Both the position numbers and the translations under genes were made by a program. Positions 47,369-58,868 of a stretch of 64,000 nucleotides of DNA are shown in pieces (the first letter of the stretch is position 1; every line of letters starts with the position of its first letter). Under the pieces are notes generated by a model. That model saw only the letters and a list, made by a program, of their open reading frames with translations. It was not told the origin of the DNA and searched no databases. The DNA is taken from the NCBI GenBank assembly GCA_024138025.1, contig JAMXBD010000025.1:1679501-1743500 (forward strand), written 5' to 3'. This DNA comes from Combretum micranthum (Eukaryota > Streptophyta > Magnoliopsida > Myrtales > Combretaceae).

Positions 47369-50300
47369 TTAAACTCTTAACTCCTCGACGCCAGGAGGCA
47401 GCGGTTCAAACACACCTTCCACTTCCCTTTGTTCCACTTCCTCTACGGATGACGGTTGCCAATTCGGGTTCTGCATAAACACCAAACATTAATCAAAGGA
47501 AGTTATATAATATTCAAGAGTTTCATGATGGTAAATCATATGGCAACATCGAACTTAAGATAGATGATCAGTTAGGGATGCATATTGTGATGTCGAGAAA
47601 TCAGCAGAAGAGAAGAGAGCTGATGCAGTTACTATTGCAGGCTGTTCCATCCAAAGTTACAGAAGTTTCAAACTTGCATCATATACATCGTTTTTACAAA
47701 TGGTGCTTGTATCTCTCAATTGTTCCATTTATGTTACCACTTTTTCTTCTTTTAGTTGTCTCAATATTTATGATTCACCAGCAGAATGCAAAAATCAGAT
47801 ATATCATGATTTATATATATATATGTACGTATGTATATAGTTCTATTAACTTCAATCAGCAATACCAGGTAAAAGATACTACAAGAGAAAAAATATACAA
47901 AAAAAACGAAAAACATGGCAAGGAAATGGATCATCTCCCTCTTGATCATCTTAATTTACATCAATCTACAAAGCAATGAGACATCTATATTTTTGTACCA
48001 TCTTGTACTATTGTGTGACATCATCTTCTTTCCTATAATTTCAACTACTGATTATACATGACAGCATCCAAAGGAGGAAAATTGATAGAAATTGAGAGTG
48101 TGTAAACAAAGAGGATTTAAATTCTCTTGCGAAATGTTTGACATGAGTCAAAGTAAAACAGAAGAATGGGCCATTTAAGGTAAAATAAACCAGCATTACT
48201 CACAAGCACGTTTTCAATGGTTATGGTGTAGGCGAGTGTATTACTTAACTAAAGACATTTTCACCAAAGAAATGTTTTCATTAGACAAGGAAAATGCATA
48301 TTTTGAAAGACAAGTGGGGAAGCAATGTTTCATCGTCTTTGTTACAGTCAATAACAGAACCAATACTAACTGTGACAGTTTCTGTATGATAAAGATTTGA
48401 GAGCAGTTAAGCACCTGATCCTTATCCACCAAAACTGCACGGACCCCTTCTACGAAATCATTTCGCAGTGAAGACCTTAGTGCAATGCGATATTCAGTTT
48501 TCATTACACCATTCAGCTGCATAACCCATACAGAAAATATTATTTAGTTTGCTTTTATAGAATGTTGGAGTAAGTCCTGCTATCTAGAAAATTTATCACT
48601 TAAACAGAATTGCAGAAAGGAAGTCATCTTACACTTACTTTCATTAATTCATTGTCATTTCTACTATGGGCCAAGGCGACTCTTGAGAAAAGCATCTGGG
48701 TTAAGCAAAGTGAGAAAGGAGCTCCTTTCTGAAGGCCTTGAAGTGCCTCGTTAGCCCATTCAACCACTGCCAATTAAAAACAGACATAAAAAAGAAAAAA
48801 ACAAAAGCTTTGACAAGTTTGCAGCACATTTACAGAAGAAAATTATCACAGTTTTCAGCATCCTTCAAAATCTTTAACTCACTTACCTTTACCATCAGAA
48901 CTCCGCTGATTCTTTTTCAGCTCTTCAATTATCTCACCTACAGATTTATTTGACCCAAAGCATGAAATAATTTGAGGTAAAAGCAATTTTAACTGTGCCT
49001 CAGATTCAGGGTCATGACTATATCTTGCCAAAAGTTCTTTGATGTTTCGAGATGGATCTTCAGAGCTACACAAGGGATACACTAAACCACATTATCTGAC
49101 TTGAATTGTATGTGTGTATAAGTAGAACCCAAATAATGTTTCCTTTGATATTAAACACTTTGTGAATAATGCAAGGGTTACTGCAAAACATTTCAGAAAA
49201 GCATTGAAGAACATTAATATTTCCTTAAAATATTGCACAATAATCAGCATGAGGATCTTCTTTTAATTTTATTTTTTTGGGTTGATCGACATGAGAGCCT
49301 TTGATTCATCAGTCAAAGGAAAAATATAATAAAATTCATGTTGACGTAGTTAAACAATGGCATGTAGAAAGTTATCATGATTATGCAATTATCTTACTGC
49401 TAATGACTCAACACACGTGACTATTAATGATGAGGTATATAACTTAAAGTGTTATGAAATAATTGAAATGTGAAGATATAGTTGGAACCAATGGGAGCAC
49501 TTGCATAAACAATGAGGCATATACTAAAGGTAATATAAGACACATGGAATGTGAAGTCTAGACACTGGAAATAGTGAGCCACTAGGGCCACGTGTATTAT
49601 CATTGAGTTTTTATAAGAAGTATACAATTGAATTGACAAAGAGCCTCCTTCAAGGAAACTATGTCTCTGGATTGCACATAGTGTGTTCCAAGTCCAGCAT
49701 ACAGTGCATCGGATGGAGTGGAGATCCTTTTTCCAGTCAAACCCAGGTACGCACCTAAATATGAATATATGTCAAAAGACACAGAAATGAAAGAGGAGAC
49801 AGACAATGGCATACATTTTACACATTATGTATTAGGAAAACATTGCAAAGGCATATCTACAGGCATGTTTATTACTGACCATCCCCAATTCATATGTGCA
49901 AGAGATTATATTATAAATCACTTCTATTCTATCATGAAATTACTGCTCATAAGCAAATTATGCAATTATGTGATTAAATTTTCAAAATTTGAAATGAACC
50001 TATTTAATTTAAGATGGAATACATGAGACTATATTAAGCTGAAAAGACTAAGCAGAATTGAAGCCCTTTCTCTTTGGGAAATCATTGGAGAAGATTTGCA
50101 GATACGAAAATTATTGGAGAGATATTAAATAACAGCAAAGATCTTCTTTAAAGAGTAATGCCAAATACTTTTTTTCATTGTAGAGAATTCACAATTGCAG
50201 TTGAACATGACATGCAGACCTTTCAAGATAATTGATTCCAAACCTTGGACTTCGTATATTGCTTTTGAGTATATTTCTTCATTCTAAGCAAACCAAATCA

Positions 50301-53300
50301 GAAATATCCTATGAACTTTAAACATTTAATAATCAAAATTTATTGATAGGAAATTGGGGGAAAAAGAATTCCAGATATTCACACTTGTATTCTACTAGAT
50401 ATGCTGCATGAAGCTGCTACTTTGCATATTCAATATATATTTGCAAGCATGAAAAGGATTTAGCAAAGCTCTGAAGCTCCCATCAGATTGTCCAATATAG
50501 CATATATTTTATTAGGAAATATAATCATCTGAAGAAAGCAACAGCCTAGAGATATGCATACCTACTGATCCTCCACCAGGACTCTTAGCAGCTATATAGG
50601 AGAAGCCGACATCAGGGAAAAGGCCAATTCCATTTTCTGGCATAGCTAGAACAGTCCTCTAAATGGTATTACATTAAGAGGAAAAAATATAAGAACTCTC
50701 AAGGTGCCCAAAAGGATAAAAAAATTTTCTCATAAGCCTTCATACCTCTGTTACAACCCTGAATTGACCATGACCAGATAGGCCAATCCCAAAGCCCATT
50801 GTTATGCCATCCATTAAGGATATGTAGGGCTTTTTGTATGCAGATATTTTGCATATCAGAGTATACTCTGCAGAAAAGACCTAGCAGAAGAAAAGCAACA
50901 GGGGATCTTAGCCTACAATACTATACATTTGAGCCAGCAAGAAAAGAAGAATAAATTTTAACCAGTAAAGCAGTCTGGCATATCACAGGATATGTGGGCA
51001 GCATGCTGCCATAAACAACAGAATACTTGAGGAATTAAAACTGAGGCTCAGGGCTCTGGAGGGTAATTATTATAGAGGATACATCATCTGCAGCTTTAGG
51101 AAGGTCAATTCTGTCTCCTACAACTTATATGACATTGAGGTCTGGAAAAGACAGCAACACACACAATAAATGGATACAAAATACCATGTTTTTTCATTAG
51201 CTCCAATAAATATCACCATGAAAATTTTGACAACGAACATGGGCGATATGAGCTCGATTCAAGTTTGAAAAATTACAGTAGAAAACTAATCTTTCTATTG
51301 ATTTTATTAAAGAAAAAACAAAACCCTAACACTTTTCAGTAAAGAAGGTCAATGAACAATATGCTCATCCTAAGTAACACATAAGCAATCCTGCTCATTC
51401 CATCTCTTTATCTCAACAAAATGACCAGCTTACTAAGTGATCACCCTCGCCCACTATTTAAGCACTAATTAAGTAATGACATTTTTACCCTTCTGTAAAT
51501 GGCTACTAACACTATGTACACATGAAACAAGGGAGCTTCACAGGAATGATATCAATAAGACACTGCAGAAATGAACAATAAGACACTGCAGAAATCCACC
51601 TAAACTCAGTACTTGCTCTAGGCAATATCAGCTTCACATCATTTCTATGTACAAATTATGGACTCTCAAAATATTATATCAAACAATGGCCCTGTTCATA
51701 AGTATTGATTGCACTACACAAGCAAGAAATAAGCACCCATAATCTATACACTCAAGAATAAAAGGAAAAAAAGAAAAACCTTTGGCACAAGTGGGGTGCC
51801 TTTGTCCTTTTTAATCTCAGCAGCCACACCTTTGATATCCATTCCTGCATTGTGCATAATGTGTCAGCTCGAGATCTTGCTACCTAGTTATATACAAAGA
51901 TATTCAGCCTCAGCTGTTATGCATGTGGCATCATGGAACAAGGTCTTTGGTCAATTCATGTTACCTGCACAGAAGGCACGAGGTGAGCTGCCTTCAACGA
52001 AAACACATTTGACCTTAGGATCTGATTCCCACTCATCAAGGAGGCTCTTGTATTGCACATCCATATCTACATAAAAAATGAGTTAAAACTTTACAAAAAT
52101 ATCATACAGTTGCAACAGCAATAACGGACAGCAAACAAACTCCATACTCGACAATGAACCCAGGATTACATAGACCTAAAGTAGAAGTTCTTTAAAAATA
52201 CTAAAAATTTTACCCAGCAAGTTACTTTTGCCATTTCCAATTTTTCTCACCTTGTCACTCTCTCAGAGTGGAATCATGGGTCCACTACAGCTCAAGAGGC
52301 AGCAGTAATTAGTGTGATATTGAACTGCCTTGCCTTTTACCTTCCACCACTATTGGTAACATTAAACTCCAACAACAACGGCAACCTGAACAACACTCAA
52401 GCCTTATCCTCACCATGTAGATAACTATGTTATCTGCATCCCATTGGCTATGAGTAATTCCCATTTCTTTAGTGCTAAGCCCTGGGTATCTAGCGGCATG
52501 AAGGCTGATTTATCCAAATTCAAGTTCCCTTGCTGTTGTACTCACCAGAGCAAAAAAAAAAAAAAAAAAATCCTGTTTCTTCCACCGACGCACTATAACT
52601 AAGCATTGTTAACACTATAATTTAACAACAACAGTCGAGCATAATTTCCACCATGTGGGATCAGCTTGGCTATACGATCCCACTTGCCATGACAATCTAT
52701 AGTTACATATGGTCACTTAAATGGAAAGGAAAACAATTGTCATGTGCTATATTGTTTTATGATTGAGGTATTTTTAGAATAAAGCTTATATCTACGTTGC
52801 ATTTGGTCGAGAATAGAATTGATATTCTGACTTTATTACTGCAGAATGGATATTCCCAAAAATTTCTCAAAAGATTGGCTATGCCTTCCTTCCATTCCAG
52901 CAAATCAAAGTGACATTATGGAGAATAACAATTCCTTTAGTAATGTTAAAAAATAGGAATTCCTCAATCTATTCCATTATATAAAATACAAATTACTTTG
53001 TGATATAATTTTTTACAAATAAACAAATTCAATTCCAATAAACCAAACCCAACACATATATACACATCCAGAAAACGTTTTCTGTGAAGAGAATCAATCT
53101 ATACATGAACAGAAACCAAATGATTCGGAACTACAACACGATTGCCAGCACTAAAGTTCCTATTTTTACATGCCTAGCCGATACAGTAGAGCAAAAATTT
53201 CCAATCCAATTTTTTTGAACATCATATCCATTAAAAAAATAAGTGAATTGATGATCCAGTGAGAAAGCGAGATGGAAAAAGGAGGGTGACAAGAAAAGGA

Positions 53301-53524
53301 CCTAAATTCATGGCGTTAAGGGCTTTGGGGCGATCGAGAGTGATGACAGCGACGCCGTTTGGGTGAACAGAACCTTTGACAAACTCTTCAGAAGCAGCCA
53401 TGCTTGTGAAGAAGGCCCGTATAGAGGAAGATGATTTGAGATTGTTGTGATTAATGGAGAATTTGATGGAATTAATGTTGAAGAAGAAGAACGGAGAACG
53501 GAAAGCGTTGGTGAGGAGTCGCAT
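47369..53524 (-). CDS. HIBCH: 3-hydroxyisobutyryl-CoA hydrolase-like, mitochondrial, ten exons
   Basis: The exons (minus) are 53524-53302, 52066-51965, 51844-51780, 50880-50746, 50658-50562, 49754-49626, 49081-48887, 48766-48639, 48516-48415 and 47470-47369. All junctions are GT-AG and in frame, giving 425 residues. This is an enoyl-CoA hydratase/isomerase superfamily protein; HIBCH enzymes hydrolyse 3-hydroxyisobutyryl-CoA in valine breakdown, and a plant relative is reported in the mitochondrial ribosome. Visible are [25 protein letters not shown] (oxyanion hole), [30 protein letters not shown] with the catalytic-type E and [30 protein letters not shown] and [29 protein letters not shown] (quoted in two parts in relatives). 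The first 60 residues are basic and Ser/Phe-rich with no acidic residue, as in a mitochondrial presequence. A GTG 51 bases upstream is also in frame but ATG 53524 is chosen. Oddity: exon 7 uses an acceptor that adds five residues (see finding). Confidence 0.9.
52793..53058. repeat. MITE-like element in HIBCH intron 1
   Basis: The left end CGTTGCATTTGGTCGAG and the right end on the other strand, TGTTGGGTTTGGTTTATTGG, form imperfect GTTTGG-type inverted termini around AT-rich DNA. It lies fully inside the intron. Confidence 0.45.
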
Positions 53525-53584
53525 GTTATTGTCATTTTCCAGTTGGAGTAGCAGACTACGACAGAATAGAGTCACCGCTTATTT

Positions 53585-54336
53585 TTATTTTTTTTTTTTT
53601 TTTCAATACTTAATTAGTTTAATATAAGGCAAAAAGTTTTAAATTATTATGATTACAATATTTAAAAAAAAAAAACAGATTTTTCAATGGTTTGGTCATA
53701 ATTATATTTAAATGTGGATCCTTCTAATGCAATTACAAAAAAGATTTACAAAATTATATAATTTTATTTAGTTAAACATCTGATTCATGATATTTAATCC
53801 GATAAGGTTGTAAACCGAATCAAACAACTAATTTATGTTGGTTCAGTCTAAATTTAGACATGAATGTAATTGAGGAAAAACGAATCAAGAAGAATCTAGT
53901 TTATTGAATCTGATCTTTTATTAATACACGTATGTCATCTTAAAACATTTTACAGACCAGCTCATTAGATGTAATTGACTGATAACCTTTAACAGTTTGT
54001 TAATTTGAGGTGAATAGATATTTATTTTCTCGTTATTCTCTGCAAAATACTATTATATTGCCTAATTGAGAGGAATAAAAATTTATAATAAATTATAAGA
54101 AAAATAGTGAATAGATATCTTCATCCACATAAATTATAATCCAATAATTTATTTTAAATTTTTGTCATTAAATACTCTTGATACTTTTTATACAAAACTG
54201 GACATTATAGACATACACTATTAGTTCTATCATTATAACATTCATATTAAATTAGAATTTGATTCTTCCATACACGACGAAGCTAACGTAAATATCAACA
54301 CTAATTATTTATCATTTAAGTTTAATGGTTACTATT
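53585..54336. other. HIBCH upstream region, AT-rich
   Basis: A T-run at 53585-53603 follows the gene. The HIBCH promoter must lie here but no convincing TATA box was picked out. No gene is seen. Confidence 0.35.
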
Positions 54337-54712
54337 AGGACTATAACTGAGTCAAGATCATGAACTATTCGAGTTTAACTTGGTAAAAGTTTAAATTCGA
54401 CTAGCTTATAATCGAGCCAAGCTCAAGTTCGATCTAGTCATATAGTTATCGAGCTTGAGTTCGAGCTTTAAAATACTCATTTCATAAGCTCACGAGCTTA
54501 ATCGAGTATTAAATCGAGTCAAGTTGAGTTTGAGCTTATCACATATTAAAGACTCTTTATGGTTAAATAAATAATTTAAAGAATATTAAGCTTAATCTAG
54601 TCGAGTTTGAGTTTATTGAGTATTAAACCGAGTCGAGTTCGCACTTAAAAATCAAAGCTAGATCAACTTCTAGTTCAAATTTGGTACTGTATCGACTCAC
54701 TTACGGCCTTAG
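54337..54712. repeat. hAT-like element, GAGCTTGAG type
   Basis: The left end TTAGGACTATAACTGAGTC pairs with the right end read on the other strand, CTAAGGCCGTAAGTGAGTCG. The interior repeats CGAGCTTGAGTTCGAGC and GAGTTTGAGCTTAT. It is the same type as 29405-29880 and 56307-56790. Confidence 0.5.
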
Positions 54713-54965
54713 TTTCTATATTTCAATATACATGATTTTTAAAATGAAAGGAAATTCTCACCTACTTGTAGAATGCACAGTTGCATCTTTTGGGAAATAA
54801 CATAATAGATGAGAGAGTGTATATCCATTAATTACAACTTAATTATTGTATTTCCATGCTTTCGAAAGACTAAAAGAAGATATTTTCCTTAAACATATTC
54901 ACAGTCAGTTCACTTAACATGAATAGTTACTCATTCTTTTCTTGTTAGACATAAAACTGATATTA

Positions 54966-55304
54966 TGGTGTCTACTTGAAAGGTATAATAATTCATAATG
55001 AATTGCCATTACGTAAAATGATAAATAGCAATTCATGTCTCCACTTCATGAATTGCCATTCAATCATTTATTTTCCAACTTTGTCATAAATACTATTGTA
55101 TTGAAAATAACACTTATATAATTATCCTTTCTTTGTAATAAATACAAGGGCATTATAGATATTTTACTTTTTATTCTAATAATTACTTGCTTTACTTTTT
55201 ATACCAGTAAATATTATAAGGCCATTACAACCCGATTACATTTCCATTTAAATTAGAATTTCATTTTTCCCTTATTCCCATTCAACCAAGTAAACGGGCC
55301 ATCA
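54966..55304. repeat. MITE-like element
   Basis: The right end on the other strand reads GGCCCGTTTACTTGGTTG, and the left end GGTGTCTACTTGAAAGG. ATGAATTGCCATT phrases recur inside (55000, 55050). It is non-coding. Confidence 0.4.
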
Positions 55305-55559
55305 ATGTTTCACCACATAACCTTCTATCCAACTCGAAAATGGCACAAGACTAGTTAAGAGATCACAAACATGGAAATAGATTGAACAAACCTATGGAGT
55401 CATGGACTAAGACATCGGTATCCTTTCAACTATTCAATGTACATCATAATATTAAATTTATAATAAATGTTATATTTGGTATTTAAACTTCATATAAAAT
55501 TTATTATCACGTGAACTTTAAAAAGATAATTTAATACGCAATTAAACTTATTACAACTA

Positions 55560-55738
55560 GTTTCTCTAGTCGATAGGACCGTCCAGTCCACCATCTAATT
55601 ATTAAAATAAATATATAAATTGGAATATTAACTATTTTAGTAGTTAGATTATGGTTAGATATAGTGTGAGCTGTTGGATGGTCAATGTGACCAGTCTCGT
55701 CAAAATTAATTATGGGACTAAGAATTTTCCTTTTACTA
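55560..55738. repeat. Family M element, copy 3, inverted
   Basis: On the minus strand it begins GGAAAATTCTTAGTCCCAT and contains ACTAAAATAGTTAATATTCC, nearly the same as copy 6 at 58575. Confidence 0.6.
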
Positions 55739-55841
55739 CCTTCCCAATACAATTTGTTCTATTTGTTGATGTAGAAGAGTAACTTATCATTGAATTTTTA
55801 CTATCTATGCTAATACTTTTTATTACTAATAAAGGAAAATT

Positions 55842-56018
55842 TATGGTCCCACCATTAATTTTGACGGGATCGATTCCATCATTATCCAATGATTCATACC
55901 ATATCCAATCGTGATCGAACTACAAAAATAGTTAATATTTTATTTATTATATTTATTTTAATGGTTAGATTAATGGTGAAACGATCCCATCAACAGGATC
56001 ATAGAAGCTCTGTACTAA
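55842..56018. repeat. Family M element, copy 4
   Basis: It begins GGAAAATTTATGGTCCCACC, with ATTAATTTTGACGGGATCG, then AAAATAGTTAATATTTTA and ATTTTAATGGTTAGATTA. It faces copy 3 about 100 bp away, so the pair could form a long hairpin. Confidence 0.6.
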
Positions 56019-56306
56019 CAAATTGTATCATATCTTTTGTATCACCAAATAAAACAAACGTATTAGGTAAAATAGTAAAAACAGTTATAAAAAATTGATT
56101 GAATTTAAATTAATTACTGAAAATTCAAAATATAAATATAAAGTTTAGATACCAAATTTGATATTTTTTTTCAAATTCATTCATACCCTAAACATGAATA
56201 TCACTAAGTTCACAAAATAGGAAATCTAAAATGCTCAAGTGGAAATGAGGGGTTTAAATTAGATACAATTTGAAGGCTTTTATAGATTCATTTATCAGGG
56301 CTTAAT

Positions 56307-56790
56307 TAAGGTTGTAAACAAAACAATACAATGTCAAGCTTAAACTGGACTCAAATAAAAATACTTGAAACTCAGAATCAATCAAACTTTAATTTCTAAG
56401 CTCAAACTCAACTTGACTTAAAACTAGATGAGTTTGAGTTCAACTCAGTTAGACTTGATTATTCTTATAAAAAAATAATTAGATTAAAAAATAAGTTAGT
56501 TGATTTGGTTTTAAAATATAATAAATGTGGACCATTACGTATATATTTTAAAAAGTAAGGAATGAAAAGAGGCTTTAAGAAGGAAAACACAAGTTTTATA
56601 AACCTTTTTATAAAAATTTAAAAAGCTCAATTAGATTTGTGAGCTATTCGAATCAAGTATTTTAAAATTCAATATCCACTCATCCAAGCTTGACTCGTTT
56701 GCAGTCGAATCAAATTTGAACTATCACTCAATCGAACTCGAGTAACTCACAAGCAAGCTCGACTCAATTTTAACTTGCTTATAACTCTAA
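56307..56790. repeat. hAT-like element, GAGCTTGAG type
   Basis: The left end AAGGTTGTAAACAAAACAA and the right end on the other strand TTAGAGTTATAAGCAAG are inverted. The interior has TCAAACTCAACTTGAC and CTCGAGTAACTCACAAGC phrases. Confidence 0.45.
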
Positions 56791-57516
56791 GCTTGATAGA
56801 AGAACTTTCTAAGTTTTAAAAAACCGAAGACATGAATTTCAATTATTTGTCGAAACATATCAATTTAATGAAATCTTTAAATAAAAAGAGAGAGAGAGGG
56901 AGAAAGAGAGAAATGTTGTATATGAATCCCTTGCATATTTTTCTAAATTATACATATCTACGAATTAATTTGGATAACTCGTAATGAAATGCAAGAACAA
57001 ACTATTTTTGTTGAAACATTCCTTTAATGAACTCACTGAAAATTTCTATAGTAAATGGAATATACATAACTCTAACCGATCAAATATTGCAAAGTCATGG
57101 TATTACCGGTCAGAGAGTTGGACCATAACGAATACATCAACTGTTGTATTGCTTGGTGTTTAAACCAAGGATCTGATTAGGAAATAATATTGCTATTCGT
57201 TGTACAACCCTTCACTCACAATTCACTTCTCAAATTCAATATTCTCTTTATATTAAATCATTAAAACACATAATACATGTATAGCTTTTATATGTACAAT
57301 TCCATAAAGATTTGTTCTAGATACATAATACAAATTGTACATAATAAGGAAAAATGTTATTGTGCTATTGTCTCTTTAGAATTATGGCAAGTTTTATAAG
57401 AAATGTCTTTACTAAAATTCTTTATTAGTTTACCAATTTTAGATTCAATACTATAATGTTTTCATTAAATTAGTAGCTTTCCCAATAGCCTCATTGCAAT
57501 TTTATTTCACAAACTT
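56791..57516. other. AT-rich intergenic DNA
   Basis: A GA-repeat is present at 56889-56909. Nothing else was recognised. Confidence 0.35.
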
Positions 57517-57705
57517 GAAAGAAAATTTTATAGTTTCATCATTTTCTTTTTATGAGATCGGTCTCATCACTTATTTAACAATTCAGGTTCATACTCAACC
57601 ATCACCGCCCTCATAGAATACTTAATATATCACTTACTATATTTATTTTAATGGAAAATGATTGACTACACAGTTCCATGGAAGAGGGCATAGAAGATCC
57701 TAAAC
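57517..57705. repeat. Family M element, copy 5
   Basis: It begins GAAAATTTTATAGTTTCATC and contains ATCACTTACTATATTTATTT; the right end on the other strand begins GGATCTTCTATGCCCTC. Confidence 0.5.
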
Positions 57706-57734
57706 TTTAATTTATTTTGCTCAACTTAAAGGCT

Positions 57735-58545
57735 ATGTCAAAAAACTTACCAAACCAAAAACAGAACCAAACCAGACTAGACCAGACCAAAATTTTAGTT
57801 TTATTAGACACTTTAGTTCGGGTTTAGTTCGATGGAGAGTAAACAGTTTGTGAATTCATGCTAAACCAAATCATTTTACATTAAAAAAAATAAACTTAAA
57901 TATTTTTTTCTTTAAATTTTTTAATTATGATTTAGATATGTATGTTTATGGAGTTAGATTGGTCATGTCATATTTCGATCATTGTGGTGTGTCTACAAAT
58001 AATTTTTTTTTTAGCCTATAATGTTTTGAAAAGTGTTTTTTTTCTTACTAATTAGTCCACTTGTTTCATCTAATCATTTATTGGTTTATATAATTGATAA
58101 TGTGTTGGTTAAAAGTACAACAAATTGAAATTTGCACCTCACATTGGGATAATATAATCTAATGTTATTGACTCCAATATATCATTGTAGTTCAAGATAA
58201 TTTAAAAGAGAATGAGACTAGCATATAGTTATAGTTTTATGATGGATGAAATATCTTCCTATTGCAAGTTATGCATATTTATTTAGGTAAATAATTTTAA
58301 AATATTATTATTTATATTTGCATAAGTAATAAGAAACATGTACTTGTAGCCTCTCAATAGAATATATTTTTATTTTAAGAATAAAAAAATGATTTGAATG
58401 GTCAATTGAACCATTTTTTTCTCGATTTGAAAAAAATTACGAACTAAATTGTATGGTTAGGCTCACATTTATAAGAAAAACTGAATTGTAACATATGGTT
58501 TAGTGGCGAATCAGACCGAATGAAAATAGTTTTGTATATATTTTT
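57735..58545 (+). repeat. hAT-like non-autonomous element, family H
   Basis: This is a direct-orientation copy of the element at 24310-24965. The ends carry AACCAAACCAGACTAGACC and GGCGAATCAGACCGAATG. The interior is AT-rich with the shared words listed there and no coding capacity. Confidence 0.55.
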
Positions 58546-58574
58546 CCATCTATCAAAGTAAATCATTCAATATA

Positions 58575-58743
58575 TAGGAAAATTCTTAGTCCCATCATTA
58601 ATTTTGATGGGACCGTCACATCACTATCCAATGGCTCGCATCATTAGCCAACCATTACCGAATCACTAAAATAGTCAATATTTCAATTACTATTTTTATA
58701 TTAATAGTTAGATAGTTAATGATGGGACCGTAAAGATCCCTAA
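58575..58743. repeat. Family M element, copy 6 (best preserved)
   Basis: The left terminus AGGAAAATTCTTAGTCCCAT and the right terminus on the other strand, AGGGATCTTTACGGTCCCAT, are inverted, both continuing CATTAA. It is about 170 bp and AT-rich inside. Confidence 0.65.
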
Positions 58744-58868
58744 TATATAAATAATGCTTCATTAAGAGTAGTAATAAAGAAAACTTGGAAAGACTTTTAG
58801 GAATTCTGTTCAATCATTGAAATCAATGACTCTAAATAAACAAGTATAGTTAGAGACTAATCATGTAA

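Noticed and set aside
47578..47979. Plus-strand 133-codon ORF
   Set aside because: It lies within the last HIBCH intron (47471-48414) on the opposite strand and no family was recognised.
51796..52074. Plus-strand 92-codon ORF
   Set aside because: It is antisense to HIBCH exons 2 and 3.
53308..53535. Alternative minus frame over HIBCH exon 1
   Set aside because: It is a Ser/Thr-rich shadow of the exon that encodes the conserved [12 protein letters not shown].
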